NCBI RefSeq assembly: GCF_963678635.1
Contig: NC_087062.1
Span: 2,420,001-2,484,000, forward strand
Direction: 5' to 3'
DNA: 64,000 nt
DNA from: Symsagittifera roscoffensis
Taxonomy: Eukaryota > Xenacoelomorpha > Acoela > Convolutidae
In this document: piece by piece, positions 1 through 10,064 of the stretch
Position numbering within the stretch: position 1 is the first letter of the stretch
Layout: each line of letters opens with the position of its first letter
Notes under the pieces: generated by a model
Database searches by the model: none
Told to the model about the DNA's origin: nothing
What the model saw: the letters and a program-made list of their open reading frames with translations, nothing else
Program-made: the position numbers and the translations under genes

Positions 1-2670
1 TGCCTCTTACTCCATCAGAGAAACTGGCGAACACGGTGGTACTCTTATCTTATGCAAGTCTACCTGTGACTATATTACTCTTCCGACAAATGTCGATTTT
101 ATTTCAGTCATTCTGATACCCAGTTCGAGTATAGCGGTCATGTGCGTTTACAACCCTCCAACTAACAGTCATTATCGAGTTAATTGTGATGTTCTTATGA
201 ATCAAATTGAATCCATCGTAAATTCACGACTACAAGGTTTTAAAATAATCATTTGTGGTGATTTTAACATGCCTGATGCCAACTGGGATACATTGACAGC
301 AACAACCACAGATTCTTCCTCAGTAATTGACCATATTCTTGATATTGGACTAGAACAAATTGTTCACTTCCCTACTCACATTAGTGGAAATATTCTGGAC
401 CTTGTCTTTACAAACCTCTCTTATTCAGAAGTTTCGAGTCATCCTGTTAACTTTTCTGATCATACAGGTGTTGTGGTAAACTTTATTACGACAAGTGAAA
501 CAACCTGTAATAAAACCAACTCAGTTACCAACAAACGTCTACAAACCAATGTTTATGCTGATGTCTCACATGCGTTATCCACTTCTTTGTTTTCGGTAGA
601 GCTTGATGTAACAAACCCGGGCTATCGGAATCACTGGCTTGATTACTTTTACAACATCATTGATGTGAACAGCTCTTTTATCAGAAGAAAGCGCGCCAGC
701 TTACCGTATTTTTATTCCTCGCATTCAGTTCATCTTCTCAACAAATTACGTACTGCAGAAAGACGACTGTCAAAGCAGTGGTCCAAGTTTACCTATGGTA
801 CAGTAAAGCGTCTTAAGCAACAGTCGGCAGCTTCAATTGAAACTGACACTATTATATTCACTGAAAGCTTCACGTCCACAAACTCTAGTACAAACGACTG
901 CTACAGACTGTTGAAAACTATAAATCAATCAATCAACCTACCAAAAATGATGAAGTTCGGAGAAAATGTGTTTAACGACAGCTACAGTATTGCTTGTGCG
1001 TTCAACCGTCATTTTGGTGACGTTTTTAATAAAGTCACTGGAACTTTCAGTGATTTTTCGGAATCAACACTCAACCGTGTCTCTATTCACTTCGATGACG
1101 TGAAGACCGCTCTGGAAAATTCATCACTCGGCACAGGTTTTGATAATGTACCCGGTGCTTTCTTACGGAACTCTGCCAGTGAAATAACTTTTCATGTACA
1201 GAAGCTTTTTGATAGTATTATCATTAGTGGCGAATACCCCTCACAGTGGAAAAACTCTTATATTACTCCAATATTCAAATCAGGTGACAAATGTGACATA
1301 AAATGCTATAGACCTATCAGTATTCTTTCTAAACTATCTTTGGTTTTCGAGCGGGTTCTTTATAACAAACTCTATCCTTTCGTGGCTGAACGTCTATCGC
1401 GATATCAATTCGGTTTCATATGAAAAAGATCCTGCCAGGTACAACTTTTACTCTATTTGCATGATATTGTCAAAGCACTTGATACCAATGATCAAGTTTT
1501 CGCCGTATATCTGGATTTCTCTAAAGCGTTTGACAAAGTACCGCATCACATCCTTTTACAGAAACTACGTAATTTTGGCATCGGTGGGGAACTTTTACTT
1601 CTTTTGGCATCTTACCTCACAGATCGAAAGCAATGCGTAAAAATAGACGGCCGTTATTCCTTTTTTATCGATGTTCTAAGCGGGGTACCACAAGGATCGA
1701 TTATTGGTCCCCTCTTGTTCATAATTTTTATCAACGATTTACCAGATAGTTGTTTTACGTCTTGTATGTATCTGTTCGCGGACGACAGCAAAAGCAGATC
1801 CTCTAGCATAGAAGATCTACAGCGGGACCTCGATCGATGCGTTGAGTGGGCAAATTCAAACGGTATGACCTTCAATACTGATAAAACCGTTTTAATTCAC
1901 TTTGCTAACAAACATATTTTACCAAGCCCGTATCATCTAACACTGGGCGAGAATATCATTTCTGACAGCTGTGATGTGAAAGACTTGGGTGTGAAAATAT
2001 CGAAAAACTTAAACTGGAGATCCCATATTAGTTGGAAAATCAAGACATGCTATAGCATATTCTTCTCTATCAAACGAACGATTCCATTTGCTACTCCAAT
2101 ATCAACTAAAACTCGACTGGTTAAAGCTTATATTCTGTCCTCCTTGTGTTACTGCTCTCCGATATGGTATCCTAGTCAAACAGAGTTGAGAAGCATGGAT
2201 GTTCTGGTGTCTCGTGTCACAAAATGGGTCACAACTGGCACTTACAGAGAAAGACTAACAAAGTGTAAACTGATGCCCATTGATGTGTACCTGGAGTACC
2301 TGGACCTTATTTTCTTCAATGCTCTCTTAGCTGGAAAACAGGATGTTTTGATATGGAACTATGTTACTCTTAGATATGACATGAGGTACAACTTACGTAG
2401 TTCAGAAAAACCGGTTTTCCTGGTTTCGAGCAGTCGACGAGCGTGCTATGGCCAGTGGTTTTTCAACAGGGTTGTAAAGAGCTCGAACAAACTCCATTCC
2501 AACAGCGATATCAGCCTATTTGACACACCAAGTATTTTCAAGGCTAAGTTAAAAGACTATTTTTTAGAAAAAAAAAACACTGACTGATTTTTAACTTTTT
2601 ATTTTTAACTTCACCCAGATTGTTTTTAAACAATTAAAGTCTTATAAAAAAAAAAAAAAAAAAAAAAAAA
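1..2670 (+). mobile_element. LINE (CR1/Jockey-like), 5' truncated by the window edge
   Basis: Non-LTR retrotransposon. One reading frame carries an APE-type endonuclease followed by a reverse transcriptase, then a short AT-rich 3' UTR and a pure A run at 2646-2670. The frame is open from base 2, so the element starts outside the window. The A tail abuts the left LTR of the giant element at 2671. Clade assignment is tentative, from the general look of the RT (LDFSKAFDKVPHH, GVPQGSIIGPLLF, FADD). Confidence 0.9.
2..2587 (+). pseudogene. LINE endonuclease-reverse transcriptase, interrupted by one TGA
   Basis: Encodes the enzyme that nicks target DNA and copies element RNA. The N-terminal endonuclease shows HGGTLI, VYNPP, GDFNMPDANWD, GNILDLVFTN and FSDH. 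The RT shows CYRPISILSKLS, then LDFSKAFDKV, GVPQGSIIGPL and FADDSK (catalytic YADD written FADD). A single in-frame TGA at 1421-1423, just after QFGFI, divides it into 2-1423 and 1424-2587 in the same frame; no frameshift is needed. Apart from that codon the reading is intact, so the copy is fairly young. The start lies upstream of the window; the first ATG (140) is inside the endonuclease and is not the native start. Confidence 0.88.
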
Positions 2671-3230
2671 TTAGAGATGGATTGACCCTTTCCTCTTTCT
2701 AGCTACTCATATTCTAAAATATCAAGTTATACCGGTGTTAATTTAAAGTTTCACGACATCCAAGTAGCTATAAAGTCAGTTTTATACAGTTCCTTCACAT
2801 AAACAGTCTCTGGGGGACCAAGCCTCCGCTCCCGTGATATTCCGGCGATAACGCTCTTATCTCTTCTAATTTGCGTCCCGGGAGGGTTCCGTGGAAAACT
2901 CCTTGCCCACTGAAGCTTCCTTCTCCACTAGTATCCGCTGACAAGTGTCTTATCGTGCGTTGTTGCCACGATAAGAGGCTTCGTATTTTCCGTCTCTTGT
3001 ACGACTGTTTTTCGCAATATTTGTCGCTGTTCTGATTTTCTCAGCTTTTTTGGTCAAAATGGCCGTTTTTCGTATTTCTGAATAAATCAACTTGAAAATC
3101 GAAATTTTAAAAATAAAAATTCCAGAATATTCTGACCCTCCTTTGGAATACTTTTCGTTAATAAGGCCTTTACTCGTTCTTTTTCATGTCCCCGGAAGGT
3201 TGCGCTGTGCCAATCTGGCAGAATGGCACA
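2671..3230 (-). repeat. 3' LTR of giant element copy 1
   Basis: Direct repeat of 27258-27819. In element orientation it begins TGTGCCATTC and ends near CCATCTCTAA. A perfect 9-bp inverted repeat (CTTATCGTG / CACGATAAG, 2949-2957 and 2967-2975) forms a hairpin inside it and is also present in the other copy. The first 25 bases in element orientation are themselves a TGTGCCA...TGGCACA inverted repeat. The terminal dinucleotides are not a clean TG/CA pair, so the inner edge is uncertain by a few bases. Confidence 0.85.
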
Positions 3231-3975
3231 TACTCCCCGGACAATCCCCATCAATGTCCCTATTGATCGCATAACACCGGGTTATCGTCAAGTAGTGTTC
3301 CAGTTTTCTGTAATCAATCTTACAAATCGCATAAGAAAATGAAATTTATCTACTCCACCTCAACTCACTACGTGTTCACAAATGGCATCGTACTACATCT
3401 CACTGCCTTTCAACATTTTCACAAAATTTGCACCATGAGGAGTGTCCTAGATAAAATTTCTTTTCTGACTACTTACGTCGTCTTGCATTAAATTTCTTTT
3501 CGCTCTTTGTGATTAAAAAGTGGAACGATGCACGGCCACGCACCCGTTAAAATTAACTTAACGTCACTCACCAAGTATAATCAGTTATTTGTGCGGTCCT
3601 TTCAATATTAAAACTAAGGAACTCTGTGGCTAGGAAAGTTATTGAGTTACCCACCCTTCTCGAGCGAGTTTACTCAAACTTACCATGTGGCCACACAGTG
3701 AAATTGTGTCTTACACATGTTAAAAACTTCAATCGTGTTTAAATAGGTAAATATACTCACCTATGTTCTATATATACATACATAAATAGTCATAACTAAA
3801 ATTTCTTTTTGAACAATTCAACAATTGCAACAATTTTCAAAGTTTGGTTTGACCAAACTAAATCAAAACAAAAAGTTTCACAAGTTCAATAATCAAAACT
3901 TGGTTGATTGGTTTAAGTTTTAGCACACAAAGACAATCAAGTTTTTTCTCCTTCTCTCCTCTTCTTTGTTCATCT
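3231..3975 (-). other. 3' UTR of giant element with polypurine tract
   Basis: No credible gene. In element orientation this is 745 bp from the last stop codon to the LTR. The LTR-proximal edge reads TTGTCCGGGGAGTA and is the best polypurine tract. The 12-mer ACTCCCCGGACA (+ strand) of that tract recurs inside the element at 15091, 17421, 17463 and 17589. About 40 bp here (3231-3272) resemble 15091-15132 in the Pol extension, in the same orientation. The rest is AT-rich. Confidence 0.6.
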
Positions 3976-4728
3976 TCATTCCATCACTTCTCCATCTTGT
4001 TCTTCAGCTTCGCTGTCTTCCAATACTTTCTCCAGCATGTCCATGGAGTTGCGAACCGTGCCCCAACTCTCCTGTTCCAACAGCCTCGGTTTGCAACAAG
4101 GTAGCAAGTCAACATTAACTTTTTGCTCCCGGTTCCTGCAAAAGCTGTTGTGAAGACATAGGCTCACGTTTCGTTCTAGGTCAGCTCTTAAGACCTCTTT
4201 CTTCTCATCTTCAGTTACACAAGGCGCTCCAGCTACCCGCTTCACCGCCGTGGTGACCGCGTTTCTGTGCGTCAGGAATGCTCTCGTATAGACTCCTGGT
4301 CCTATATCTAGCTGGAAAGATTGATAGGCTTCCGTGTTCCTCACTATGTGACGCTTCGCGCGTTCACACATCCATGATGTCATCACTGCACGGAACCAAG
4401 GCATCAATCTTTGCCTTGACCATATTCTTTCAATGGCTTTAGGTATTCTCAGAACCTTGCAGGTGGTTCTGAAAAGATCCAATTCACGACTCATCTTCAC
4501 GTTGCTCAGCTGCTCAGGAGTCGGCACGGCCGTCTCCTGCTCACTTGTGTCCGCGTTAGCCTCCAGCCATCTCACTGCCAGCATGGCACTAACCACCACG
4601 ATTGACACCTGTTGATTCTGATCGGGCAACCCCGTAGAGTACAACTCCTCCACGTCCCATACTAGCATCAGTCCCGCGTTTGGGGTACCACAACGTCTGC
4701 GCCAAGCAGTGGCAAGGATACTCCCCAT
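3976..4728 (-). CDS. Giant-element second block, C-terminal reading frame (unrecognised)
   Basis: A 250-residue frame that continues the second block after a change of frame: it overlaps the preceding ORF (4589-7504) by 140 bp, and the overlap includes the ATG at 4728. The protein is mixed charge with Cys/Trp pairs (SWMCERAKRH, CLHNSFCRNREQK) and an acidic C-terminus (EDSEAEEQDGEVME). I recognise no domain. Most likely it is the C-terminus of one long protein whose frame is broken here, rather than an independent gene. It ends 745 bp before the 3' LTR. Confidence 0.6.
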   Translation of the reverse strand: MGSILATAWRRRCGTPNAGLMLVWDVEELYSTGLPDQNQQVSIVVVSAMLAVRWLEANADTSEQETAVPTPEQLSNVKMSRELDLFRTTCKVLRIPKAIERIWSRQRLMPWFRAVMTSWMCERAKRHIVRNTEAYQSFQLDIGPGVYTRAFLTHRNAVTTAVKRVAGAPCVTEDEKKEVLRADLERNVSLCLHNSFCRNREQKVNVDLLPCCKPRLLEQESWGTVRNSMDMLEKVLEDSEAEEQDGEVME

Positions 4729-7504
4729 GGGTTCTCACAAGGTTCCTTCGGGTCCGATACCCTGAGGCTCCCAGCAACGGTTCCACCTCCATCAGAATTC
4801 GATGTAAGTCGTCTTTCTCTTCTATGGCGGGGAATTCAGTGGGTAAGGCTCCACTCGCTTTCTGTTTCTGGAACTCACTCACATTGCCTTCGTTTAATCT
4901 CAGAAACTCTTCACCCACTACGTCTTGCAATTCGCCTTCAGATCTCTTCGGGACTGCCCGAAAGATCTTTAACAACAAATCATATGACCTCTCCGACATT
5001 CTGGCCAACCTCACGCACTTTGGCACAGAGAAAAGTTGGTCAATCAACACCTGCTGTGTCCTTGCATCCATCACCACCATGTGTGTAGGATATCTACTAC
5101 TGCAATATGGTGCGGAGCTTGAACCCATCAGATATTTTGAACCAGTCGGTTTATGATAGGCCTCACTATCTTTCAGATTCATCTCGTTCTCCAGAGCTTC
5201 TCTCCAGCCTCCGATCTTCTGCTCCGTTTGCAATGCTCCAGGAAATACTTCCACGCTGAGGGACGTCACTAGCTCATGGGCACGCTCCAGGCGCTCAAGC
5301 GATTCTATCGAACTCAACATGCTACAAAATCCCAAGGCTGTGATCAAATTTACATCCGTCACCCCATGACAGTCCGCGACCAACTCCATATCACTCTTAT
5401 CCGACATGCTCAATCTTCCGTACAATCGTGCCAGTTGCCGATGCTGCTCGCTCAGCGTAACCAGGCAGTGCCCCAGGTTACAAACATGTCCTTCCATCCC
5501 ACTATGTTGAGCCAAGCATGTGCCTTGCTTCAACCAATTGCTCGATGGGCCTTCCTCGGACAGCTCCGTGGATGGGTTGCTCTTCTGCTTCGTCAATCTC
5601 ATGGCCAGCAGATGATGTATCATGGCCAGATCATGCAAACTCGCGTCATCATCTAGGTCTAACGTGATATCCGCCGTCATGTCCCAGATTAAACCGGCGT
5701 TAGGATGAGGACACCACGAAGGCTTCATGAGTTCCCACATCGTTACTAGACTGGTTTTCAAGGGACCGTCCCAAGAACCACAATCAAAACTCACTTGCCC
5801 CTTTAGCTCGGGAACCGAGGATTTGACCACTCGTTCTTCCAAAATAATTCCCAGCTTGGGTTGTTCAACCATCAGCATTCCAGTTTCTTTAATACGTTCA
5901 ACCCAGAAATTGAGTACTATGACTTGCTCATAGTCGAAGTACGCTTCCCTGGCTTCTTCATTCACGAAGGGATTATACGCCATCCCCGGTATGCCAGACA
6001 CATATTGGAACGACTTCAGTTTCCCTAGTGTTGCAAACTCTTTTTGTATTTTGACTGCTTCAATCAACTCCCGGTTCACTTTCAATTCTTTGTTGGAATA
6101 TCTTCTCACTTCTTCCAACTTGCGATAGCTCTCCATGTCATTCGACTCCTTGTTTGGTACAGTCAACGGCATGTCCTGATATAGTTCCAGGAGTGCCCTA
6201 AGGAAGTTCCTTTCGCAATCAACTCCCTTTTGCCGAATGATCTTTATGCATTCTCCCAAAACAGGAGTGGGGATACGATCCACCACGAACCTGACAAAGC
6301 AAAGGGCATCCTCACGCTTAGCCCATGCTATCGCAGAACCGTCTTTTGAAATCAACGCTTGCAGAGCTTCCATCAACTCCAGCTCCTGTTCCCGTGATTT
6401 CGAATCATTACTGGCTTCATACTCCGCCCTCTTGATGCCCATCAAGCACCAAGCCAACCGTACTTGCAGATCAGTTCTCACGCAAGGATGAGCCAGGTAT
6501 GCTGCCACCGTAGCAAGTGCATGCATCGCCTCGTCAAAGTATCTCTGGAGGGCCGCCCTCCAGGAGATTTCTAGTAATTTTTCCAATCCGACTTCGTTCG
6601 CTTCAGAGGACATTACCGTGCCGTATTCTTTTCGATTTAAGTTTGAATTATCCGTGAGCTCTTTCAGATATACCTGCATGGCTCGCTTCTCGCTCCAAGC
6701 CATCAAGTGCCCTCTCGCGGAGTTTCTCGCTTTCAACATCTCCACATACCCTCCTGCTGGATCTCCCATGTGGACTGATTCCGGCACAGTGACTCGACTG
6801 TACTCGACCACGTCGAGTTGTCCTTCCAGCTTCAACTTGGCTATGTTGGTCCGCGAGGGCCTGTAATCTTCAAGTCCTCCAGATCCACATTGACTGATGA
6901 TCTCCATCTCTAATTTAGTGTCTGCCAGGGTTCGTGCTGTTTTCTTTGATCTTACGGCAGTCGTGGTCAGACCTGCCAAGAGCATAGGGGGTATCAGATT
7001 CTCTTTTTCTCCCCCTGTCAGCGTTGCACTATCTCCTTGCCCGCTCTCGCCTGAACGACCTGCGCTCGTCAAAGAGGTCACCACTGCGCTGGCTCTCGAC
7101 TTCACCACTCTCGGGTTCATGGCTCGACTCCCTGTTTTCCCTTTTAGTCGCTTCAGCCCCTTCCTGGCTTGTCTGACAGGTAATTTCTTTGCAACCTGCT
7201 GATCATCGGCACTGTCTTCTGTTACTGACTCGGTCAGAACATCCGACTCCATGGAGTTCACTATTTTCTCCAGGACCTCATGCATGATGGGTTGGTTCAA
7301 TCCCACCTTCATTATGGACTGCGTCCCATATCGCCTTATCACGTCCCATGATCTTTCCATGAAATTCACTCCACTCCAGGTTGCCCCTGTCTTGCCTTCT
7401 AACTCCCTTTGATATCTCTCCCATTCCTCTTCCGGCAGCGTGCTCAGGAAGGATACCCTCATTGATTCTTCGATTTTTCTCCTCCTTGGTGACTCATGGA
7501 GCAA
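4589..7504 (-). CDS. Giant-element second block, 971-codon unrecognised protein segment
   Basis: Large open frame in the accessory block. Its first codon is TTG and it overlaps the upstream ORF by 11 bp in another frame, so it is probably a frame-shifted continuation; the first ATG is 14 codons in (MRVSFLSTLPEEEW). It has a Lys/Arg-rich, low-complexity stretch near residues 115-165 (RQARKGLKRLKGKTGS), then a long, probably helical region and no transmembrane segment. No RT, protease or nucleic-acid-binding motif is visible. Codon use is more GC-rich than the surrounding LINEs, like the rest of the element. Confidence 0.65.
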   Translation of the reverse strand: MLHESPRRRKIEESMRVSFLSTLPEEEWERYQRELEGKTGATWSGVNFMERSWDVIRRYGTQSIMKVGLNQPIMHEVLEKIVNSMESDVLTESVTEDSADDQQVAKKLPVRQARKGLKRLKGKTGSRAMNPRVVKSRASAVVTSLTSAGRSGESGQGDSATLTGGEKENLIPPMLLAGLTTTAVRSKKTARTLADTKLEMEIISQCGSGGLEDYRPSRTNIAKLKLEGQLDVVEYSRVTVPESVHMGDPAGGYVEMLKARNSARGHLMAWSEKRAMQVYLKELTDNSNLNRKEYGTVMSSEANEVGLEKLLEISWRAALQRYFDEAMHALATVAAYLAHPCVRTDLQVRLAWCLMGIKRAEYEASNDSKSREQELELMEALQALISKDGSAIAWAKREDALCFVRFVVDRIPTPVLGECIKIIRQKGVDCERNFLRALLELYQDMPLTVPNKESNDMESYRKLEEVRRYSNKELKVNRELIEAVKIQKEFATLGKLKSFQYVSGIPGMAYNPFVNEEAREAYFDYEQVIVLNFWVERIKETGMLMVEQPKLGIILEERVVKSSVPELKGQVSFDCGSWDGPLKTSLVTMWELMKPSWCPHPNAGLIWDMTADITLDLDDDASLHDLAMIHHLLAMRLTKQKSNPSTELSEEGPSSNWLKQGTCLAQHSGMEGHVCNLGHCLVTLSEQHRQLARLYGRLSMSDKSDMELVADCHGVTDVNLITALGFCSMLSSIESLERLERAHELVTSLSVEVFPGALQTEQKIGGWREALENEMNLKDSEAYHKPTGSKYLMGSSSAPYCSSRYPTHMVVMDARTQQVLIDQLFSVPKCVRLARMSERSYDLLLKIFRAVPKRSEGELQDVVGEEFLRLNEGNVSEFQKQKASGALPTEFPAIEEKDDLHRILMEVEPLLGASGYRTRRNLVRTHGEYPCHCLAQTLWYPKRGTDASMGRGGVVLYGVARSESTGVNRGG

Positions 7505-10037
7505 TCTCTGCGGATCCCTGCTTCGTGCATTCTCTCGCCTGGCTTATTGGATCTATCGGGGATAAGTCGGCCGACGCCTCCTTTGTAGGGGACATGAAAG
7601 ACGATGGCGTCATTAGCAATAGACTCCCATCGACTTCCCCATCGTCGTCTTCACTAAACCGGTAATCTAGCAAGTCTCTCTCTAACGCTCCCAGATCTGT
7701 CTCACCCGGTTTTCCCGTCTTTCCCTCGGTGTCGTTATCGTCATCGTCCTGATCCATCAATTCATCATCACCTGCATCAGGTTTCGGCCTGGGTCCTGGA
7801 GGTCCTTGTCGTGAGTCTGTGCCCGAGTCCGGCCGAGCCGGTACGGTCATGTCTCCTGCATGATAAAACAACTCATCATTCACCAGGAATTCTACAGACT
7901 CCTCGCCATGTGGTGCCAGGTCCTCTATCGTTATATATGAGCCTCCTCTGCTCTCCTTTGCCACTTCAATCATCACTACTTTCACTTCTCCTGACCACTT
8001 CAGTCTTGATAAGTCATCCGTGGGAGAATACACTTCGTTCCACATTTCGGCCGAGACCTCTGGTCTCCTGGAAGGTAGTGCCTTGATCTTTTTCCTACTC
8101 CAAGCATCAGGAAATGAGAAGTCAAACGTGTGCGCGGCTGCAACATTCCAGCCGATGAAGCGCGGCTCCATCCCTTCACTCCACTTCAACATTCTCTTCT
8201 CTGCATCACGAGCTGCTCCGATGCGAGGGGCAATGATGGGAGATGTGACTCCCAACAACATCCTCCTTGTCGGTGGATATCGAGGGCATTGGTCCGGCAG
8301 CGGCCTGGACCCAGAAAGCCACGCTTGCTGGTTCTCTTTAGCGTGTGCATAGGCCTCTGGTAAGAGTGGCACTCCCATAGCCGCTCCTGTATCTTTCACT
8401 ACTGGTCTTAAGTTCCAAAGCTTCGGGTTGAACTGGATGTGAGAAAGTTCCTCACGGCCCATTCGGCACTTGAAGTGGTTGTTGAAATCCATCAACATCC
8501 AACCTGCCTCCGCTATTCTTCCGAACAGCCTATCGTCACTGGCCAGCCCTCTCAACTCCCTCTGTTCTACCCAGTTCAGCACGGAACAGTCCACGACTGA
8601 GACCAGGTTGACATATAACACCGAATTCCTGTATGCCTTGACTTGCACGTCCGGGAACACGAAAGACATCACCGGTCCATACACCACCGTGGCGAATTCC
8701 CGCAGTCCGTGAATCAGAGCCAACGGATCGATCCGCATCATGACTGCCAAATCTGTCAGCAAGGGCATGCCACAATATTGCTTGCACTCACTCGCATCCG
8801 TCGCCACCTTATCTTCTCCCGTGACGCTTCTGTTTTGTTGTAAGAGATATTGGAGCAGGAGAGTCCTCCAGTCTTTCATCTTCTTGAGCGAGGCGGTTTC
8901 CAACTGTGCATTGAACTCACGACTGGGTCCCTGTAGTTGTTCAGGGTAACGTAACAGCACAAGCAAATCACCCAGTCGACCGTAGGTCATGGCAATCAGA
9001 GTCAAGAGTCCATCCAATCTCAAATCTGCTAACGCTTGGGTGAAGAGATTCGCCGGCCCCTTCACGAAATTTTCGTGACCAAATGTCACGTATAAGGCTA
9101 ATACCAGGCCAATCGATAACTTCCTGATGTCTCTGACAAAACTCGCGATCAAGTTCCGGGATGCCCTAGGATAGCACGTCGACAGGAAGGAAGGCGTCCA
9201 TCCCACTCCCATTCCACCCAAGATGGCATCCGATTGTTCGTACTGTGCCCTCGTGGCTAGCACGTCAGCTTGGAACTTGTCCAGTGACATCGTGTTTACG
9301 TCCTGCATCAGCTTCAACATCATGCCCCCAGCTAACTCCCGGGCATCAAACAAGTTTTTCAGATACACGTGTATCTCTTTTATCACTGCCGGCGCATGCT
9401 CGAACGCGTCCTCACCCAAGGTGCACAGCCTTGGTGACAAGTACAACCATATGTTGTTGTGCGGCTTCGTGCGCAAAGCCATTGCCATGAGATCTTCCTC
9501 CGCTGATGTCATGTTCTTCCTGACTGTCCTGCCCTGCTCATTCTCGGCATGATCCATCTGTCTGAACCAGAGATCATCAGCCACCTGTTGTACTAACAGA
9601 TGATCGTCATCCACCCCTGGTCTTAGCTTCAGCAATCTGGCAAAGTTGGACAGCTCCAACCCCAGAACTTCATCTAGCACCAACCGAGTTGTGCTACAAT
9701 CTCTGAGCCACTGTATGGCATTCGAAATGTCAGCCCAAACGGCTGGAAGCTCAGATCGGTACGGGTAGTAATTGTCCGGGTCTACTACTCTGTTCGGAGC
9801 CGGAATTATCACGTTGAACCTCCCCTCTGCTATCATTGTGACCATTGTGTATACAAACTGAAGGGGTTCTGGCAATGCAGCGTACCCTGGTGACAACACA
9901 AAGACCACCTTCACCATATTTTGGGTGAAACGTTGTTTTGCTGCTGCTTCTACCTCAGCCATCGCCGAGAGCAGTGTCATTATCGCCACCCCTATGACCT
10001 CGTTGCTCGGGATCGACCCATCCGTCAGACGTGACAA
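7494..10037 (-). CDS. Giant-element second block, 847-codon unrecognised protein segment
   Basis: Same frame as 10065-11117, separated from it only by a TAA at 10065-10067. The ORF has no ATG at its left edge (first codon TTG), which supports a nonsense break rather than a separate gene. The first 60 residues look like alternating strands and helices of an alpha/beta domain following the broken G-x-N-D. The long middle is helical, and the C-terminus is Pro/Gly-rich then strongly acidic (DDELMDQDDDDNDTEG). No family recognised beyond the possible SGNH-like start. Confidence 0.65.
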   Translation of the reverse strand: MSRLTDGSIPSNEVIGVAIMTLLSAMAEVEAAAKQRFTQNMVKVVFVLSPGYAALPEPLQFVYTMVTMIAEGRFNVIIPAPNRVVDPDNYYPYRSELPAVWADISNAIQWLRDCSTTRLVLDEVLGLELSNFARLLKLRPGVDDDHLLVQQVADDLWFRQMDHAENEQGRTVRKNMTSAEEDLMAMALRTKPHNNIWLYLSPRLCTLGEDAFEHAPAVIKEIHVYLKNLFDARELAGGMMLKLMQDVNTMSLDKFQADVLATRAQYEQSDAILGGMGVGWTPSFLSTCYPRASRNLIASFVRDIRKLSIGLVLALYVTFGHENFVKGPANLFTQALADLRLDGLLTLIAMTYGRLGDLLVLLRYPEQLQGPSREFNAQLETASLKKMKDWRTLLLQYLLQQNRSVTGEDKVATDASECKQYCGMPLLTDLAVMMRIDPLALIHGLREFATVVYGPVMSFVFPDVQVKAYRNSVLYVNLVSVVDCSVLNWVEQRELRGLASDDRLFGRIAEAGWMLMDFNNHFKCRMGREELSHIQFNPKLWNLRPVVKDTGAAMGVPLLPEAYAHAKENQQAWLSGSRPLPDQCPRYPPTRRMLLGVTSPIIAPRIGAARDAEKRMLKWSEGMEPRFIGWNVAAAHTFDFSFPDAWSRKKIKALPSRRPEVSAEMWNEVYSPTDDLSRLKWSGEVKVVMIEVAKESRGGSYITIEDLAPHGEESVEFLVNDELFYHAGDMTVPARPDSGTDSRQGPPGPRPKPDAGDDELMDQDDDDNDTEGKTGKPGETDLGALERDLLDYRFSEDDDGEVDGSLLLMTPSSFMSPTKEASADLSPIDPISQARECTKQGSAEIAP

Positions 10038-10064
10038 TAAGCCCCTGCTTTGCAGATGATCATT

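Noticed and set aside
3087-3272. 61-codon ORF in the LTR (and its counterpart at 27628-27948)
   Set aside because: Spans LTR and PPT, differs between the two LTRs at the ends, no domain.
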